DNA of 64,000 nucleotides, from positions 51,091 through 115,090 of the forward strand of contig PUQB01000679.1 of NCBI GenBank assembly GCA_003024785.1. Direction: 5' to 3'. How positions within the stretch are numbered: position 1 is the first letter of the stretch; every line of letters begins with the position of its first letter. The stretch comes from Selaginella tamariscina. Taxonomy: Eukaryota; Streptophyta; Lycopodiopsida; Selaginellales; Selaginellaceae. The translations under genes were made by a program, and so were the position numbers. Below, in pieces: positions 36,952 through 49,939 of the stretch. Below the pieces are notes generated by a model. The model saw only the letters and a list, made by a program, of their open reading frames with translations, made no database searches and had not been told where the DNA came from.

Positions 36952-38613
36952 TTACATTAGCATGTATACGAAAATAGCAGCAAGTAGTATCATAAACCTC
37001 TCAATTGTTAAAGTAGGAGAACCAGACCAAGGCACAATCTGAACCTTAAACTCGCAGTTCCCACTAGACGGATCAGTCTCAGTAATCATCCCAAGCCCAT
37101 CAAAGTCACAACTCTCCGTCTTCTGGTTGGTCATCTGGTAGTAACTGTTGAATGCATATGAAGCATTCCCAACCTTTCCAATATGGTTACACGATCCCCG
37201 TACACAAGCGCAGTACAATCTGCGTATGTACATGCATATCCGATCGTTCCCGGTAGCTTTGACGAATCCTCCTTGTCAGGGTTCAATATACACCACCTGG
37301 ATGGTAAGTATTTCACTCCTGACACAGTTCTTAAACTGTTCCTCCCTTGCCCGGTTATATCGAGTGGATACTTTGGCTTACCGTCGTAGTGGTATATCCC
37401 CCAGTGACGCTCAAAGCTACCTGGTAATATACTCTTCATGTCCTCATCTACGAGGCCGAAGAGGTAGACATCGATCGGACCTGGTCGTAACGGTGTACCC
37501 TTCCCGCTCGTAATGTGCCGGATAAGCTGCTGGTTAAACTTTTGAGCGTTCTGTACATTGGCATTGATATCCCCGTCCGTCGGCCACCCGACCTCCCCTA
37601 CCATAATGCTCATGTTGGGGAACCCCTCGCGAGCCAGGGCGGACACAAGCAAGTCATAGCTCGCATCGAACACGTTGGTGTAAACCTTGGATCCGTCTTT
37701 GAGAGTGTCCCGACTGTCTTCGAAGAAGGCAAAGTCCTTGGGGAAGTGTTTGTCCTGCTGTAAGCTGAGAAACGGGTACATGTTAATGATGAAAGGCGCA
37801 TTGTGGGTGTCTAGGAAACCCAGTATGGTTCGCATTAAGTTCCGGATATCCGGACGAATTATTCCTTGCGAAGGCCTTCCGGATGTACCAAGACTTGTGA
37901 GGATGTCTGCGTTGAGTGGCACAACGAGCTTCACCTTGTGGTCTATCCTGCGTGTTCCATCGCCTTCTGCATGTTCTTGAGTGCAGGAACTGTTACGTCT
38001 TCGAAGGCTCCCTTGTATGCCTTTAGAAATGGCTCATTCCCTATTGCAATGTACCTTGTGAAATTAAAAAACAGCATTAAAATAAATTAATGCATAATGG
38101 TATCAATATTCTTCTTTTCAGAAAGCATCTGAAAAAGTGGTGTGAGCCTTTATGCACATTCTATGCCAACTTTACAATAAAAAAAAGCTGGAAAAACCAA
38201 TACCTTGCTTCACTTACGTTTTGAAAGCTACATATATATAAAACATGTATAATGAGCTAAGAAACACACACGCACACACACATACCTGATGTTAACACTG
38301 GATAGGAGCCTTGTAATGTTCATGCGGACAAACCGTCTGGCGGCCCGCTCGCTAAAGGCCATGTCCTCGGACGGTCATTTGGCAAGGCCACCATGAGCTC
38401 CATATTGGTGCCGGAGAATGCATTTATAACACCTGGATCCGCATCGAACAGCTTCGCTTTGGTGATATGCATGTCTTTGAGAAGACTCACAATGGTCTTG
38501 TCCGGGAGCCTGTGGGAGGAGACGGTTCCCCAGTTTATACCAAGCGAATCGGAGAGCCTCAGTAGAAATATGATACAAATCACTAGTGAAATCCTGAAAT
38601 GTGCACGCTCCAT
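36952..38613 (-). CDS. GH17 endo-1,3-beta-glucanase with X8 domain, GPI-type (copy 2)
   Basis: Paralogue of the preceding gene on the other strand. Exon 1 (38613-38286) encodes a signal peptide ([20 protein letters not shown]) and the GH17 start ([20 protein letters not shown]). A 231-bp intron follows. Exon 2 (38054-36952) carries the rest: the acid in [22 protein letters not shown], the nucleophile in [25 protein letters not shown], then the X8 domain ([29 protein letters not shown]) and a hydrophobic GPI tail ([14 protein letters not shown]). Copy 1 has three introns where this copy has one long exon, so introns were lost or gained. Single-base losses break the frame near 38,365, near 37,945 and in a G run near 37,195. 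Confidence 0.88.
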
Positions 38614-39024
38614 ACCATCAAATAGAGAGGACAGAAATGAGACGCACTTGAACAATAAGAAGAGAGTTTGTGTAAAAATGGACGGTCCATGGTTTGTGGC
38701 GCGATCCGAGACGACACGTGGCGACAGTGGATATTCTTTGGATTTTTTTTTAGGGCTCCTCGGTAAAAAAGATTCTGACGGAGAAAGCGTCAATGTAGAC
38801 AGGGAGGGAGAGCTGGCAAGACGGCAGATTTAGGGCTTGTTCGGCGGGCCGAGGATGCGCCTTGTCGATTGCTAATAGTTGCATCATTTTCCCTTGAAAA
38901 TCCCGCGAGATCATCGATTTACACGAAGAATTGCGAAGATCTGTACAGAAAATCGGTCTTTTTGGTTCATTTTCACAGAGAAATGCACATATAGGCTTCA
39001 AGTGAGAGAATTTGTGGGGGAAAA
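38614..39024. promoter_or_regulatory. Shared upstream region of the glucanase (-) and EFR3 (+) genes
   Basis: A 411-bp divergent spacer. It contains an ACACGTGG (ABRE/G-box-like) motif at about 38,714. A role is inferred from position and motif only. Confidence 0.4.
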
Positions 39025-42000
39025 ATGGGGATTATGTCGAGGAGGGTATTGCCTTTGTGTGGTCATTTGTGTGTATGCTGTCCTGGTTTACGTTCTAGAT
39101 CGCGGCAGCCCGTGAAGCGATACAAGAAGCTGCTTGTTGACTTGTTTCCAAAATCCCAGGTTTTGTGTTCTATATATGTGTATAGACACACACACGTGTA
39201 TGCATGCATGCAACATTTATATATATTGTTATATATGAACATCGATACATACGAATGAGTGTGTGTTCATATCAGTTGCTTAAAGCTGTATTTTTTTTTA
39301 TACAGGACGAGCTACCCAACGATCGGAAGATTTCCAAGTTGGCCGAGTATGCTGTGAAGAATCCGTTTAGAATCCCCAAGGTTTGTATTCAAATTTTGTA
39401 TTATATAGTTTAGTATATATATATTATATATATATATATACGTCAATATACACAATGCAGATGTCCGTCATTTGTATATACATGCATAACCCAATAACAA
39501 AATGTTTGTACACACCCACCCCACCCCACACCACGCATTATGTATATATGTTGTGTGTGTTTATTTACTTAGTATCTCTAAAACGATACAGATTGCCAAA
39601 AGCTTGGAGCTTAGAGGCTACAAGGAGTTACGACATGAACACTATGGATCTGTTAGGTGATTATGCGTACATTTTCTAAGCTCTTTTCGGCCTGCAAAGA
39701 TCAAATGTAAGTTTGATTTACACTTATCTAATACTTACTATTTATGTACACTTACTATATTCTTTTCGTTTTTCCATAATTATTGTTTAGTACATTTGTA
39801 TGTACACATATGTACGCGGTTGTGTGTGTATGTTTTTAACTTAGGATGACATTTATAGAGGTTATTATATAGATACTTTCATTAATATGTGATTGTTGCA
39901 GGCCATTGTTTGCCATTAGTGCGTTGAACATGATTCATTGTCTTCTCGAGCAGCAAAATGATGAAATGCGAATCCTTGGCTGTACTACGGTTGTTGATTT
40001 TATTACTCAACAGGTCAGACAATGTGTCTATACGTTTATATTTTCCAGTTAATATTTTTACATAGCAATTCGCTATGACATTAGCTATTTCTTATGCTAT
40101 TATCAGGTTGATATAACATATATGCCACAACCTTGAAAGTTTTATTCCGAAATTTTGTTCTTTTGCTCGGGAAACTGGACCTGAGCAGAGACGAGATCCC
40201 CTGAGAGCTGCAGGATTAGAAGCTCTGTCTGAAATGGTAATACAATATATATATATATATTATATGTATGTATGTATGTATATCTACATATTTATAAAAT
40301 GTCTGTACACATGCATACACACACACACAGATATATTATGGTGTTTAGTAAACATTTGCCTTACCGATTGTTATTGTGTAATTGATAGTTTACGATTCAT
40401 GGGAATTTTCCATGCCTCCAGATTTTTGACGAGGTAAACTTCTAACTGTATGTATAGTCATTCCTCTCTCCACACACACACACAAAACACACACACACAC
40501 ACACACAGTGTATACAGGATGTATGATTGATTTACCATTGGTGTACAGATAGTTGCTGTTGCTTTGGATAACTATGAAGTAATCCCGGAGACTGAAGGCA
40601 GCAATGGAAGGGAGTCTATCAAAGTCTAGTGCTGGGACTTTGTAAGGGAACAGCTGCCATGCGTGATGCGCTTGCAAGATTCTCGTTCAACATGGACAGC
40701 ACTCGTGAGAAACACAGTAGAAGCCTTACCAAGTATGTTGTCTATCTATATAAACATCTGGATTCTAATGGATGCATTCATAATATATATTGCATATATG
40801 CGTCCATAAACCATACATTTATCCATTTGTCATGCATAACTATTGTGTATGAACCTACATATGTCAATTCAAGGTAACATAATGTGGTGTCTAATGCGTA
40901 TTTGGTCTGTCTTTCATGTCTTATACCAATTGTGTGGGTTTCAATTTCTTTAGATTGCTATTATATGTATATGACATACACATATACATGTCATTGACAC
41001 GAAATAGAAGAAAGAACATTAAAATTAGTACCACTACAGATATATATCCTTCTCAGATTGTAAATTGTAAGTTGGAGGAGACATTTAATGTAGATGTTTA
41101 TAAATGTAGATGTTTACAACACAAACACACACTCACATTCACACGCACACGCACGCGTACTCGCATTATTATTTTATCTTTTAATGTATTGCGTGTATAT
41201 ATTCTATATATTCATGTCTGTACGTAAAATATATGCGTCTGTTCCGGCATTACACAGACTTTGAGAGCGATCTTATATATATACATTATGTCTGTGTTGG
41301 CACCATACAATTGTATGTGTTTAAACACTTCCGTTTTCCTTTCTTTTAGAGAGGAGAGTCAGATGCCAAAAGTGTGGTCTCAGGTTTGCGTGCAAAACAT
41401 GGCGTGTTTAGGCAAAGAGGCTACCACTATACGCCGTGTTTTAGACTCAATTTTCCATTATTTCGATATAAAGAAGTCGTGGTCACCGGATTCCGGAATC
41501 TCACTTTCTGTTCTTCGGGATATGCTCTTTCTATTGGAGAAACAGGTGTATATATATAATAGACTATACAGAATATATATTACTCGATGTAATGTGAGAA
41601 CCTCTCTATATTATAAAAGCATTTATGATTAATTGAACTTTTATTATATTATTTCTTACAGGTAATGATCATCTTATATTGGGAACGCTGGTGAGACACC
41701 TAGACCATACGAATACTGCGAATAATCTGCAGCTGAAGACAGATATAGTGAGGTAAGTATTAATGCTTATATTATAAGTTATACACACACCAATATATAT
41801 ATGCACGTGTCTGGTGACGTGATACATATACATTATAGGTGTATTCCTAATGTTTGTTACACAAATGCGTAGGCATATATCGTCTCTCCCTCTCTAACAC
41901 GCATCTATGGATTATGATGTGGGTTATAAATACCATGGGCTTGTTTGTTATATGGGCTATTGAACACATCCATATATCAACTCTCTTTATATATATACCG

Positions 42001-45000
42001 ACAAATGTGTCCATTCGTGTGTATCTATCTATATGTTTATGTTTATATATTATGTATGTATATGCATGTGTAACAGGATTACGACGGTCTTAGCAAGATA
42101 TTCCAAACCGAAAAGCACACACACGGAAGTTGGTATAATTAGTGATTTATCTCGTCATCTGAGGAAGAGCTTGCAGCTGTCTTTGGAAAATCCAGAGGTC
42201 GATTTCTCAATGAATGTCTTCAGGCCATTGAACGCTGTCTTATAGAGCTTGCCAGACGGGTGCGTATATAAACACACGTGCACAGTATACACATGCTGTT
42301 CATTAAGTATGTTGTATCTATATATAATTTCATGTAGTAAGTATGTAATTCTTATGCCACATTCCGTATAAATAAGTTTCTCATATGTATGACATTTATC
42401 TCTATATCCATATACATGTTTTAATTTTGTACCATAACGATGTCTTCTTGATTTGTTTTCATAGCTACTCGTATATGTTTATCATATGTATACTAAAGTT
42501 TATGTATGTCTATGTATACATAATATATTTATGCATGAATATAAATATGTAGGTTATTCATTAATTAAAACCGTTTACATATTTGTGTATACGCAGGTTG
42601 TGCATCATGTAGATACCTATCTAGGTATCACAGAGTGCGTGTATAAATACATATATCTCTATAAGTTTGTCATGTGTTGCACATAGTTGATAATTGTTTT
42701 CCTATGGTGTACCTATCTGTATATATACGTACTTTGTATGTATTTGACATAAGAATATGTACGTATCTTTGGTACGCCATATTGTCTATAAACATATATC
42801 CATGTATGCAAGTTTCTCATGAATATTGATCGTTATACTGGGTGTTATATGTATATATGTATTATAGATGGTCTCTGGGTGTAAATGTATAACACGTACT
42901 TTCTACATTCATGTATATATTAATATACAGAAACATGGCTCTACTATAATGATATATTCTTGATATACTTCTGAGCTTCTAATATCTCCTTGGTGCAGAA
43001 TTTAGTTCACTCGCATATTGTATATGCAAAAGTGTATGCATATATTTTAGACACAGAATCAGTTTTAATAGATCGTTCATTTACCTAGTTACAGTTTTTA
43101 TTTATTTAACTTAATTATTTGTGTGTGTGTGTGTGTGTGTATTGTTGTTTTATGTATATATCTAAGTTTTCTATCTGTAAAACACAAGTTTACGACGTGT
43201 TGTGTATCAATATATCTTTGCACTCATTATATCTATTCAATATCTAATTAGTATTTATTTAGTTTACACTAATGTTTATATCATTTAATTTTTCAGATTG
43301 GTGAAGCTTCAGCTATTTTGGACCAAATGGCAGTTATATTGGAGAAACTTTCTTCTAAGCACATTGTAGCAAGAACAACGATAGAGGCTATGGCTGTTCT
43401 TGCACACATCGTTGTTTCACTTCCTAATAACGATTTCCACAAGAAGGTTAGCATCCTAGTTATAGATTGGTAATTTTATTAGACGCATACACGATTGTCA
43501 ATTCTCTCTCTCTCTCTATGTATGTATGTATGTATGTATAAGTATAGCCTAGCATAGCGTATTTATGTCGCACATGCAATACATACGTATCTATATACTT
43601 ACACACTTATATAGGAATGTATTTCTATAATATGTACATTCACATATACACCAATGTTATACATGCATTGATTTCAAGACTAGCAGTTCAGTTATATAGT
43701 TCATAAGTTTTCGTTTATCTAATAAACGTTATTATCCACATAGATATCGTGTATGTAGTCTTGCATACATTGGATATGCAAAAGTGTATAGACATTGCGT
43801 GTTTGCAACGTCACATAATTATAGTGCTAGGAATGGGTCGTATGCTACCTACATTATTATTACATATTTTGTTAGTATATATGTAATATGTATGCCTATT
43901 GATAAGTATGTAATGGCCGCACACCAAACTAAGAACAAGTCCTCGAATAAGTGGATATAGAGGTTCTCAACTAATTACCCCAACAAACCCATACATGAGT
44001 ATTTAGGAATATTCTTAACAAATTGTTGATGCTGATCTTTGTAGGTCTCTTACTCATCACAAATTGCATTTAAGCTGTACATATAATATTACAATTCTAT
44101 ATAAATGTGGGGGAAAGGGGTGCAAATTATTGAGTTGTGTCTCTGTTATATACAACCTATCAACATCTCGCTATGCATACGTACACATACATAACCATAT
44201 ACATACATTTAATGTGTGTATTTACATGTTACAGGTATTTCCAGAAGCTTTACTGTACCAACTTCTGCGTGCAATGGTGCACCCTGACATTGAGACTAGG
44301 ATTGGTTGCCACCATATATTCTCGGTTCTGTTAATACCGCCTTCTGGGAGTGATGCAGTTCTTGTTAAGGGGGATGTTAAGGTACTGTTCAGGGCACCGT
44401 CAAGTGCAACAGCTGCATTATTTGATAAGTTAATAAAAGATAAACAAAGAAGCATGGAAAACGTTGGGGAGGACTTTAAAGATGCTGAGGAATCTTGGAC
44501 GTCATCAAAAGAAATAGTACGTATCTTAGTCATTTTCTTTATTATGGTATTGTTTGCATGTGTGTGTGCGTGACTCTGATATACATGCACATTAACACAC
44601 CCACACACACACCACAGTTACACACTTACAATGATGCGATGCGTATTTTATCACACATATGCTTATGTTGCTCATATGCATTACAGCTTAGCATATATAT
44701 TGTGTGCACTCTCTCTACAGACATGTTAAATATGTGATATATTATATTGAAAGATGGCGATATTATACGAAAGAATATTTTTATCAGAACCTACATAAAA
44801 TGAATATATAACATTCTCTCTCTATTCATATATTGCATGCCTATAATGTAAGACTAATTTATTAATTTCTTATATAAGTTGTGGTTTGTTTATATTATTT
44901 GTAATATTTGTGATTAAACTATATGCAATACATGCACTATAGGCATGCATTTGTATATACACATGTAATGTCTTACATAGATATAATGTAAGATAGGTTG

Positions 45001-47324
45001 TAAATACGTAGGTACATACATTTTAATTTTAATAATGTTTTTATACAGGAAATGACGCCAGCTAGGTTGAGAGGTTACCAAGCATCCCTGCTTCTCTCTA
45101 GTCTTCTTGTTCAAGCAACTATGAATGAGAACACACCACCTATATATGAGGCCCTTGGCCACACTTTCAGTTTGACCCTACTCTTTTCTCGACCCAAGGT
45201 GCGTTATATATATGCGCGCGCGCGCGTTCATGTATATGTAGTGTATGATGTCATAACAAACAAACACATACGTAACAACAATAAACAAGCCATTTCAAAC
45301 GTCAGATTCTGACATATATATTATAACATATCTAGTGACTAAGAGGCACAGACCTGTTCTATAGCATTGTAAGCATGTCTACATTTTACTACATACAGGT
45401 TTATCTTAATACATTATATATATGCTCGTCATGTGTGTGTGTGTGTGGGTGTTGTATACGTGTGGGCTGATTTACCTTCAATAGACTTCAAGCTGCAGCA
45501 TATGCACGCGTGCTTTTCAGCTTGGTCTCACTCTTCCGGACACTCTCTACAGATGCAAAAGGCCGTATGTTCTCTCTCTCCCTCTCCCTCTCCCTCCCCC
45601 TCCCCCTCTCTGTCTGTCTCTCTCCTCTCTCAGTTTTCTTTTTATCGTTGCAGCTGTGAAAGGCTCTTGTCAACGGCGGTCACTGTTTACACTCTCAACT
45701 GCAATGCTTATTGTTGCTGCTACTGTTTACGACGTGCCTGACATCATACCTGCTTTAAAGGCTTCTATTACAAAGGAGACGGTACGTGCGTGTGCATCCG
45801 TGTATCCAGGCATACGTACATAAGATGTATATTTAAAATACAGAAGAATTGAATATCGTACATATACCTGAATGTGTAACTATATATGTTACCTTGTATA
45901 CATGCACACTTTGCTTGAATATGTGACTAGCTCTTCTATGGGTAAAATAAGATACACGCATATACTATGCACTCACGGAGAGTCTCTCTCTCTCTCACAC
46001 ACGCTCGCGCGCACACAGAAACATATTAATTTTGTTAATGAAGTCGTCATTACTTGTTTATACTATGATTAAGTAATCAAAATAACCCGAATTTATATGT
46101 ATACATGCAGACATACACGCACACACGCACGAACTCAATGTATGTATTTTACCTTCATGTTTGCGTAAGTATATAAATTGATAATCTCGCTATTACATGC
46201 GTGTGTATATAAATATTATGTATTTATTTGCTGTTTATTTGCAGAGAGATCCTTTCCTAGAGATAACAGAGGACAACAGACTTAAGCTTTCTCCTCGTAC
46301 GAACCGGGAGTATGGATCTGAGAACGAAGAGATTCTCGCATATTCTGCCATGTCACAATTGTCGATTCCACCAGATGCTTCAAACGAGAATATTGTTTCT
46401 ATGATAGTCAAGCACGCACCAGCTCATTTAGAGGTACATATTTCATTGTATATTACTTGTATAACGCACACCAAACTCTGTTTTTTATACTGTGTAGACC
46501 ATTATATGCATGCATACATTTCTTTTGTTTGTAGCTATGTACTGAGCATGGATATACATCAAAATTCAACAATCATACTGTTATATACTGTAGCTGGATG
46601 CATGTGTATGTTGATGCTTAATATGTACGTTGGTAAATCTATAGTACGTACATATACGTACATACATATAAGTGCATATTAATATATATTGTTTAGGGTA
46701 ACATATTGTTACATGTATATGATTATATAATAACAATATGTTAAATGTTTATTATACAGATGAATGAGAGCCAGCTGCTGCAGAAATTTACACCAGACGA
46801 AGCTCTTGCTCTTGGTTCAAAACTTCACTTGGATGCTTTCAGTTCTCACATGGGACTGCAATCGATGTCTTTCGATGAGGTGTGTGTGTGTGTGTTATAC
46901 ATAAATATATATCCCGTGTGATCATGCGTACTTAAGAGAACCTCTAAATAACATACATATACATGCACATAATATTGTTACTGTACAGATTTTACCCTCA
47001 ACAGAAGATGATTTATTAAGTCCAATAGGCGGTATTCCTCATTTGCTGGCAGATGTACCTGTACCTCCGCAATCTAATGGTGCCATGGGTGTTAGCCAAT
47101 TACTTGAATCCGTAAGTGTATATATTATCTTCAATACGTAATGTGTGTGTGTGCAGGAAATTTCTTAGACATTGCAAAAGCATCTATACGCACATACAGG
47201 CACATGTATATATGTTATGTGTATTACACTTTGTGGATAATACCATGGGTGTATACAGCATATCTCTACACGCAGTGTCTCTGTTTATATAGAACTATAT
47301 TTATTAAATATGCATGTATACATA

Positions 47325-47366
<42 letters not shown>

Positions 47367-47947
47367 AATTTATTTATGTGTCGTTTTTATGCAGGCTTTA
47401 GAAGCGGCTGGACAAGTAGCGAGTATTACAACACCAACATCTCCTGTTTCATATCGGGCACTTGCAGATCAATGTGAAGCTTTTGTTACTGGAACACGGA
47501 AGAACATGTCCATTGTTATGAGGCTGGACGTTAACAAACCAAAGTCCGCTGACGAGGTATATACATATATACACACACGCTTGTATACATAATACATACA
47601 TTATATAAACTTACTGTTGTTCTTTATATTTCCTTTAACGACCTTAAATATATCCAGTTTTAAAAACTTGTTGATCCATACTAAATACAGTGTTAGCTAT
47701 ACCACTCCACACGCATATTTACACATACACGCACGCACGCACACACACACACAGTGTTAAAAATTTATTTATTCAGGTGGCAAAAGGTAAATGGACACAA
47801 GCAGTGGGGACAAGGAGCAGAAGTTTAAACGAGAGTCCAGTTTTCAGTCCACGTTGGATGACACCTTCACCCGATGACACGTGGCCGCTTATCAGGCTGC
47901 CACCTGCCAGTCCATACGACAACTTTCTAAAGGCCGCTGGATGCTAA
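39025..47947 (+). CDS. EFR3: EFR3-like (EFOP/SEMI-ROLLED LEAF2 type) plasma-membrane scaffold
   Basis: EFR3 proteins are palmitoylated ARM/HEAT-repeat scaffolds that anchor PI4-kinase III alpha at the plasma membrane. Exon 1 (39025-39159) gives MGIMSRRVLPLCGHLCVCCP, with the N-terminal Cys cluster, then SRQPVKRYKKLLVDLFPKSQ. Next are 39306-39380, 39592-39706, 39902-40013, 40107-40236 and others near 40,390-40,735, then 41350-41545, 41662-41752, 42077-42259, 43297-43446, 44235-44516, 45049-45198, about 45,485-45,567, 45655-45780, 46245-46433, 46760-46879, 46989-47111, 47395-47556 and 47777-47947. The C-terminus LPPASPYDNFLKAAGC is the diagnostic plant EFR3 ending. From exon 43297 on, almost all exons join in phase. 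Upstream exons show frame breaks (near 39,656, 40,124, 40,400, 41,545 and 42,200), some of one base. Introns are long and packed with GT, AT and CT microsatellites. Confidence 0.85.
43120..43142. repeat. (GT)n microsatellite in EFR3 intron
   Basis: One of many short GT/AC, AT and CT/GA runs in this gene's introns (also near 40,480, 43,503, 45,432, 45,575, 46,880, 47,325 and 47,735). Confidence 0.9.
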
Positions 47948-48169
47948 ATACACCTAGTTTTGTAAGTATACATATTTAGCTTTTTTTTTCTATGGGTCCT
48001 GTTTTGTACTTCGGATCCATGTATTTATTTGTGTGAGTATGTGTGTGTTTGTTTTTAAATAATTGATCTTTTTATAAATAATCTCTCTCTCTCTTAGCCA
48101 TATACACATTTGAAATTGCTTAAATGTAAAAATAATACATTACTTAAGCCCAGGCTCTGTTTCGTTTAA
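47948..48169. terminator. Convergent 3' region of EFR3 (+) and RAF2-like (-) genes
   Basis: 222 bp between opposed stop codons; both 3' ends must lie here. No poly(A) signal is singled out with confidence. Confidence 0.4.
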
Positions 48170-49939
48170 CTAAATCCGAGTGTTGATCTTATCAATTTTG
48201 GCCGCAAGAATGTAATCGTTTTCAGTCAGACCACCTGCATAAGAGGTCATGTAAGTGCGTGTATGTGTGTGCGTGTGTGGGTGGGTGCGTGTGTGAGTGA
48301 CAGAGAGAGATGTGTGTGTGTGTGCGTGTGTGAGTGACAGAGAGAGGGGTTACCAAGAGATTGTGTCCAGATATCCACTTTGGCTACGTTCCCTTGTTCG
48401 AGGTATACATTGGGGTAGTAGTTCTCTGCTTCTGCTATGGCTGCTATTCTCGAGAATAGCTCCACTCCAGCACTGAAGCTCTTTAACTTCCACTCACCTT
48501 GCAACTTCATGCATCCGTCCTCGTTCACCAGCCTCCATCCCACCACCTTCATACACTCTATCTTAATTTATGTGCTCTCTCACGGGTACATAGGATGGGC
48601 TATGCTCTCTCTCTCTCTCTCTCAGAGTTCTACTTGACAGCATTACCACGGACGGGTGGGCTATGCTCACTTGACAGGTAAATATGGGTGGGCTATGCTC
48701 TTCTCTCTCCGGACTTCGACTTGGCATTACCACGGACGGGTACATATGGATGGCTATGCTCTCTCTCTCTCTCGTAGTTCTACGTGACATTACAACGGAC
48801 GGGTACATATGGATGGGCTATTCTCTCTCTCGGACTTCTACTTGACATAACCACGGACGGGTACATATGGGTCTCTCTACTTGACAGGTACATATGGGTG
48901 GTCTCTCTCTCTCTACTTGACAGTCACATATGGTTGGGCTATACTCTCTCTACTTGACAGACATTCTCTCTTCGGACTTCTACTTGGCATTACCACGGAC
49001 GGGTACACATGGGTGGGCTATGCTCTCTCTCTCTCTCTCTCGGAGTTCTGTGCGACATTACAGGTACATATGGGTGGGCTATTCTCTCTCTCTCGGACTT
49101 CTACTTGACATTACCACGGACGGGTACATATGGGCTCTCTACTTGACAGTTACATATGGTTGGGCTATGCTCTCTCTACTTGACAGGTACATTTTCTCTT
49201 CGGACTTCTACTTGGCATTACCACGGACGGGTACATATGGATGGGCTATACTCTCTCAGAGTTCTACGTGACATTACAACGGACGGGTACATGTGGGTGG
49301 GCTACTCGGACTTCTACTTGACATTACTACGGACGGGTACATATGGGTGGGCTATGCTCTCTCTTCTCTCTACTTGACAGGTACATATGGGTGGTCTCTC
49401 TCTTCTACTTACGGGTACATACTCTCTCTCTCGTCGGACTTCTACTTGGCATTACCACGGACGGTACATATGGATGGGCTATTCTCTCTCTCACACACAC
49501 ACATGTACTATGTACAGTCCCCAATGGAATTTAAATTCAAATGCAGGCATGCAAGGATATATATGTGCTATCTCTCTCAACACACACACACTCGCACGCA
49601 CGCACGTATTATGTATGATAATGTGGTATCTTAAATACAAATGCAGTACCTTGCGGAGCAGAGCCTTGGCGTCATCTGGGTCATGGGCTGCAATGCATTT
49701 GCAAACTGGGAGCAGGATTTCTCGGCGAGTGCGAGAGGCATTTTGGGAATGAGAATGAGATGCTCCGTGCTGGCATTGCCGATCACCTTTTCTCCAAATT
49801 TGCTCTCGATCTCTGCCGGGAACGGATCTCGGGCACCGAGTTCGGATCCCGCCGAAGCTCTCGCACTGAATACACTCCTCTTCTGTCTTCCGGATGGACA
49901 CCGTATCCAAGGCGCTCCTGGCCTCACATAGAGCGCCAT
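48170..49939 (-). CDS. RAF2: RAF2-like (pterin carbinolamine dehydratase-like) chloroplast protein
   Basis: RAF2 is a PCD-fold chloroplast factor that assists Rubisco assembly. Exon 1 (49939 to about 49,650) begins MALYVRPGAPWIRCPSGRQK, a transit-peptide-like start, then ELGARDPFPAEIESKFGEK and STEHLILIP, the segment typical of plant RAF2, ending DDAKALLRK. A one-base break lies before DDAKA. A roughly 1.1-kb intron, largely minisatellite, follows. Exon 2 (about 48,563-48,354) has MKVVGWRLVNEDG, ELFSRIAAIAEAENYYPNVY and KVDIWTQSL. Exon 3 (48234-48170) has GGLTENDYILAAKIDKINTR before the stop. True PCDs have HHP and TH where this has YYP and TQ, so pterin dehydratase activity is unlikely. That supports an assembly rather than enzymatic role, by inference. 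Confidence 0.82.
48580..49490. repeat. Minisatellite in the RAF2-like intron
   Basis: About 16 copies of a variable 45-75 bp unit: GGACGGGTACATATGGGTGG, GCTATGCTCTCTCTC, then CGGACTTCTACTTGACATTA and CCAC. The CT-rich part varies most in length. The unit produces several open frames that are not genes. Confidence 0.9.

Noticed and set aside
48881-49634. Overlapping + strand open frames of 60-120 codons
   Set aside because: They are translations of the minisatellite unit (repeated MGG/WHYHGR-type text) within an intron of the opposite strand gene.
49491-49910. Separate - strand gene of 139 residues
   Set aside because: Only its end (DDAKALLRK) is RAF2 coding in that frame; the rest is the alternative frame of RAF2 exon 1.
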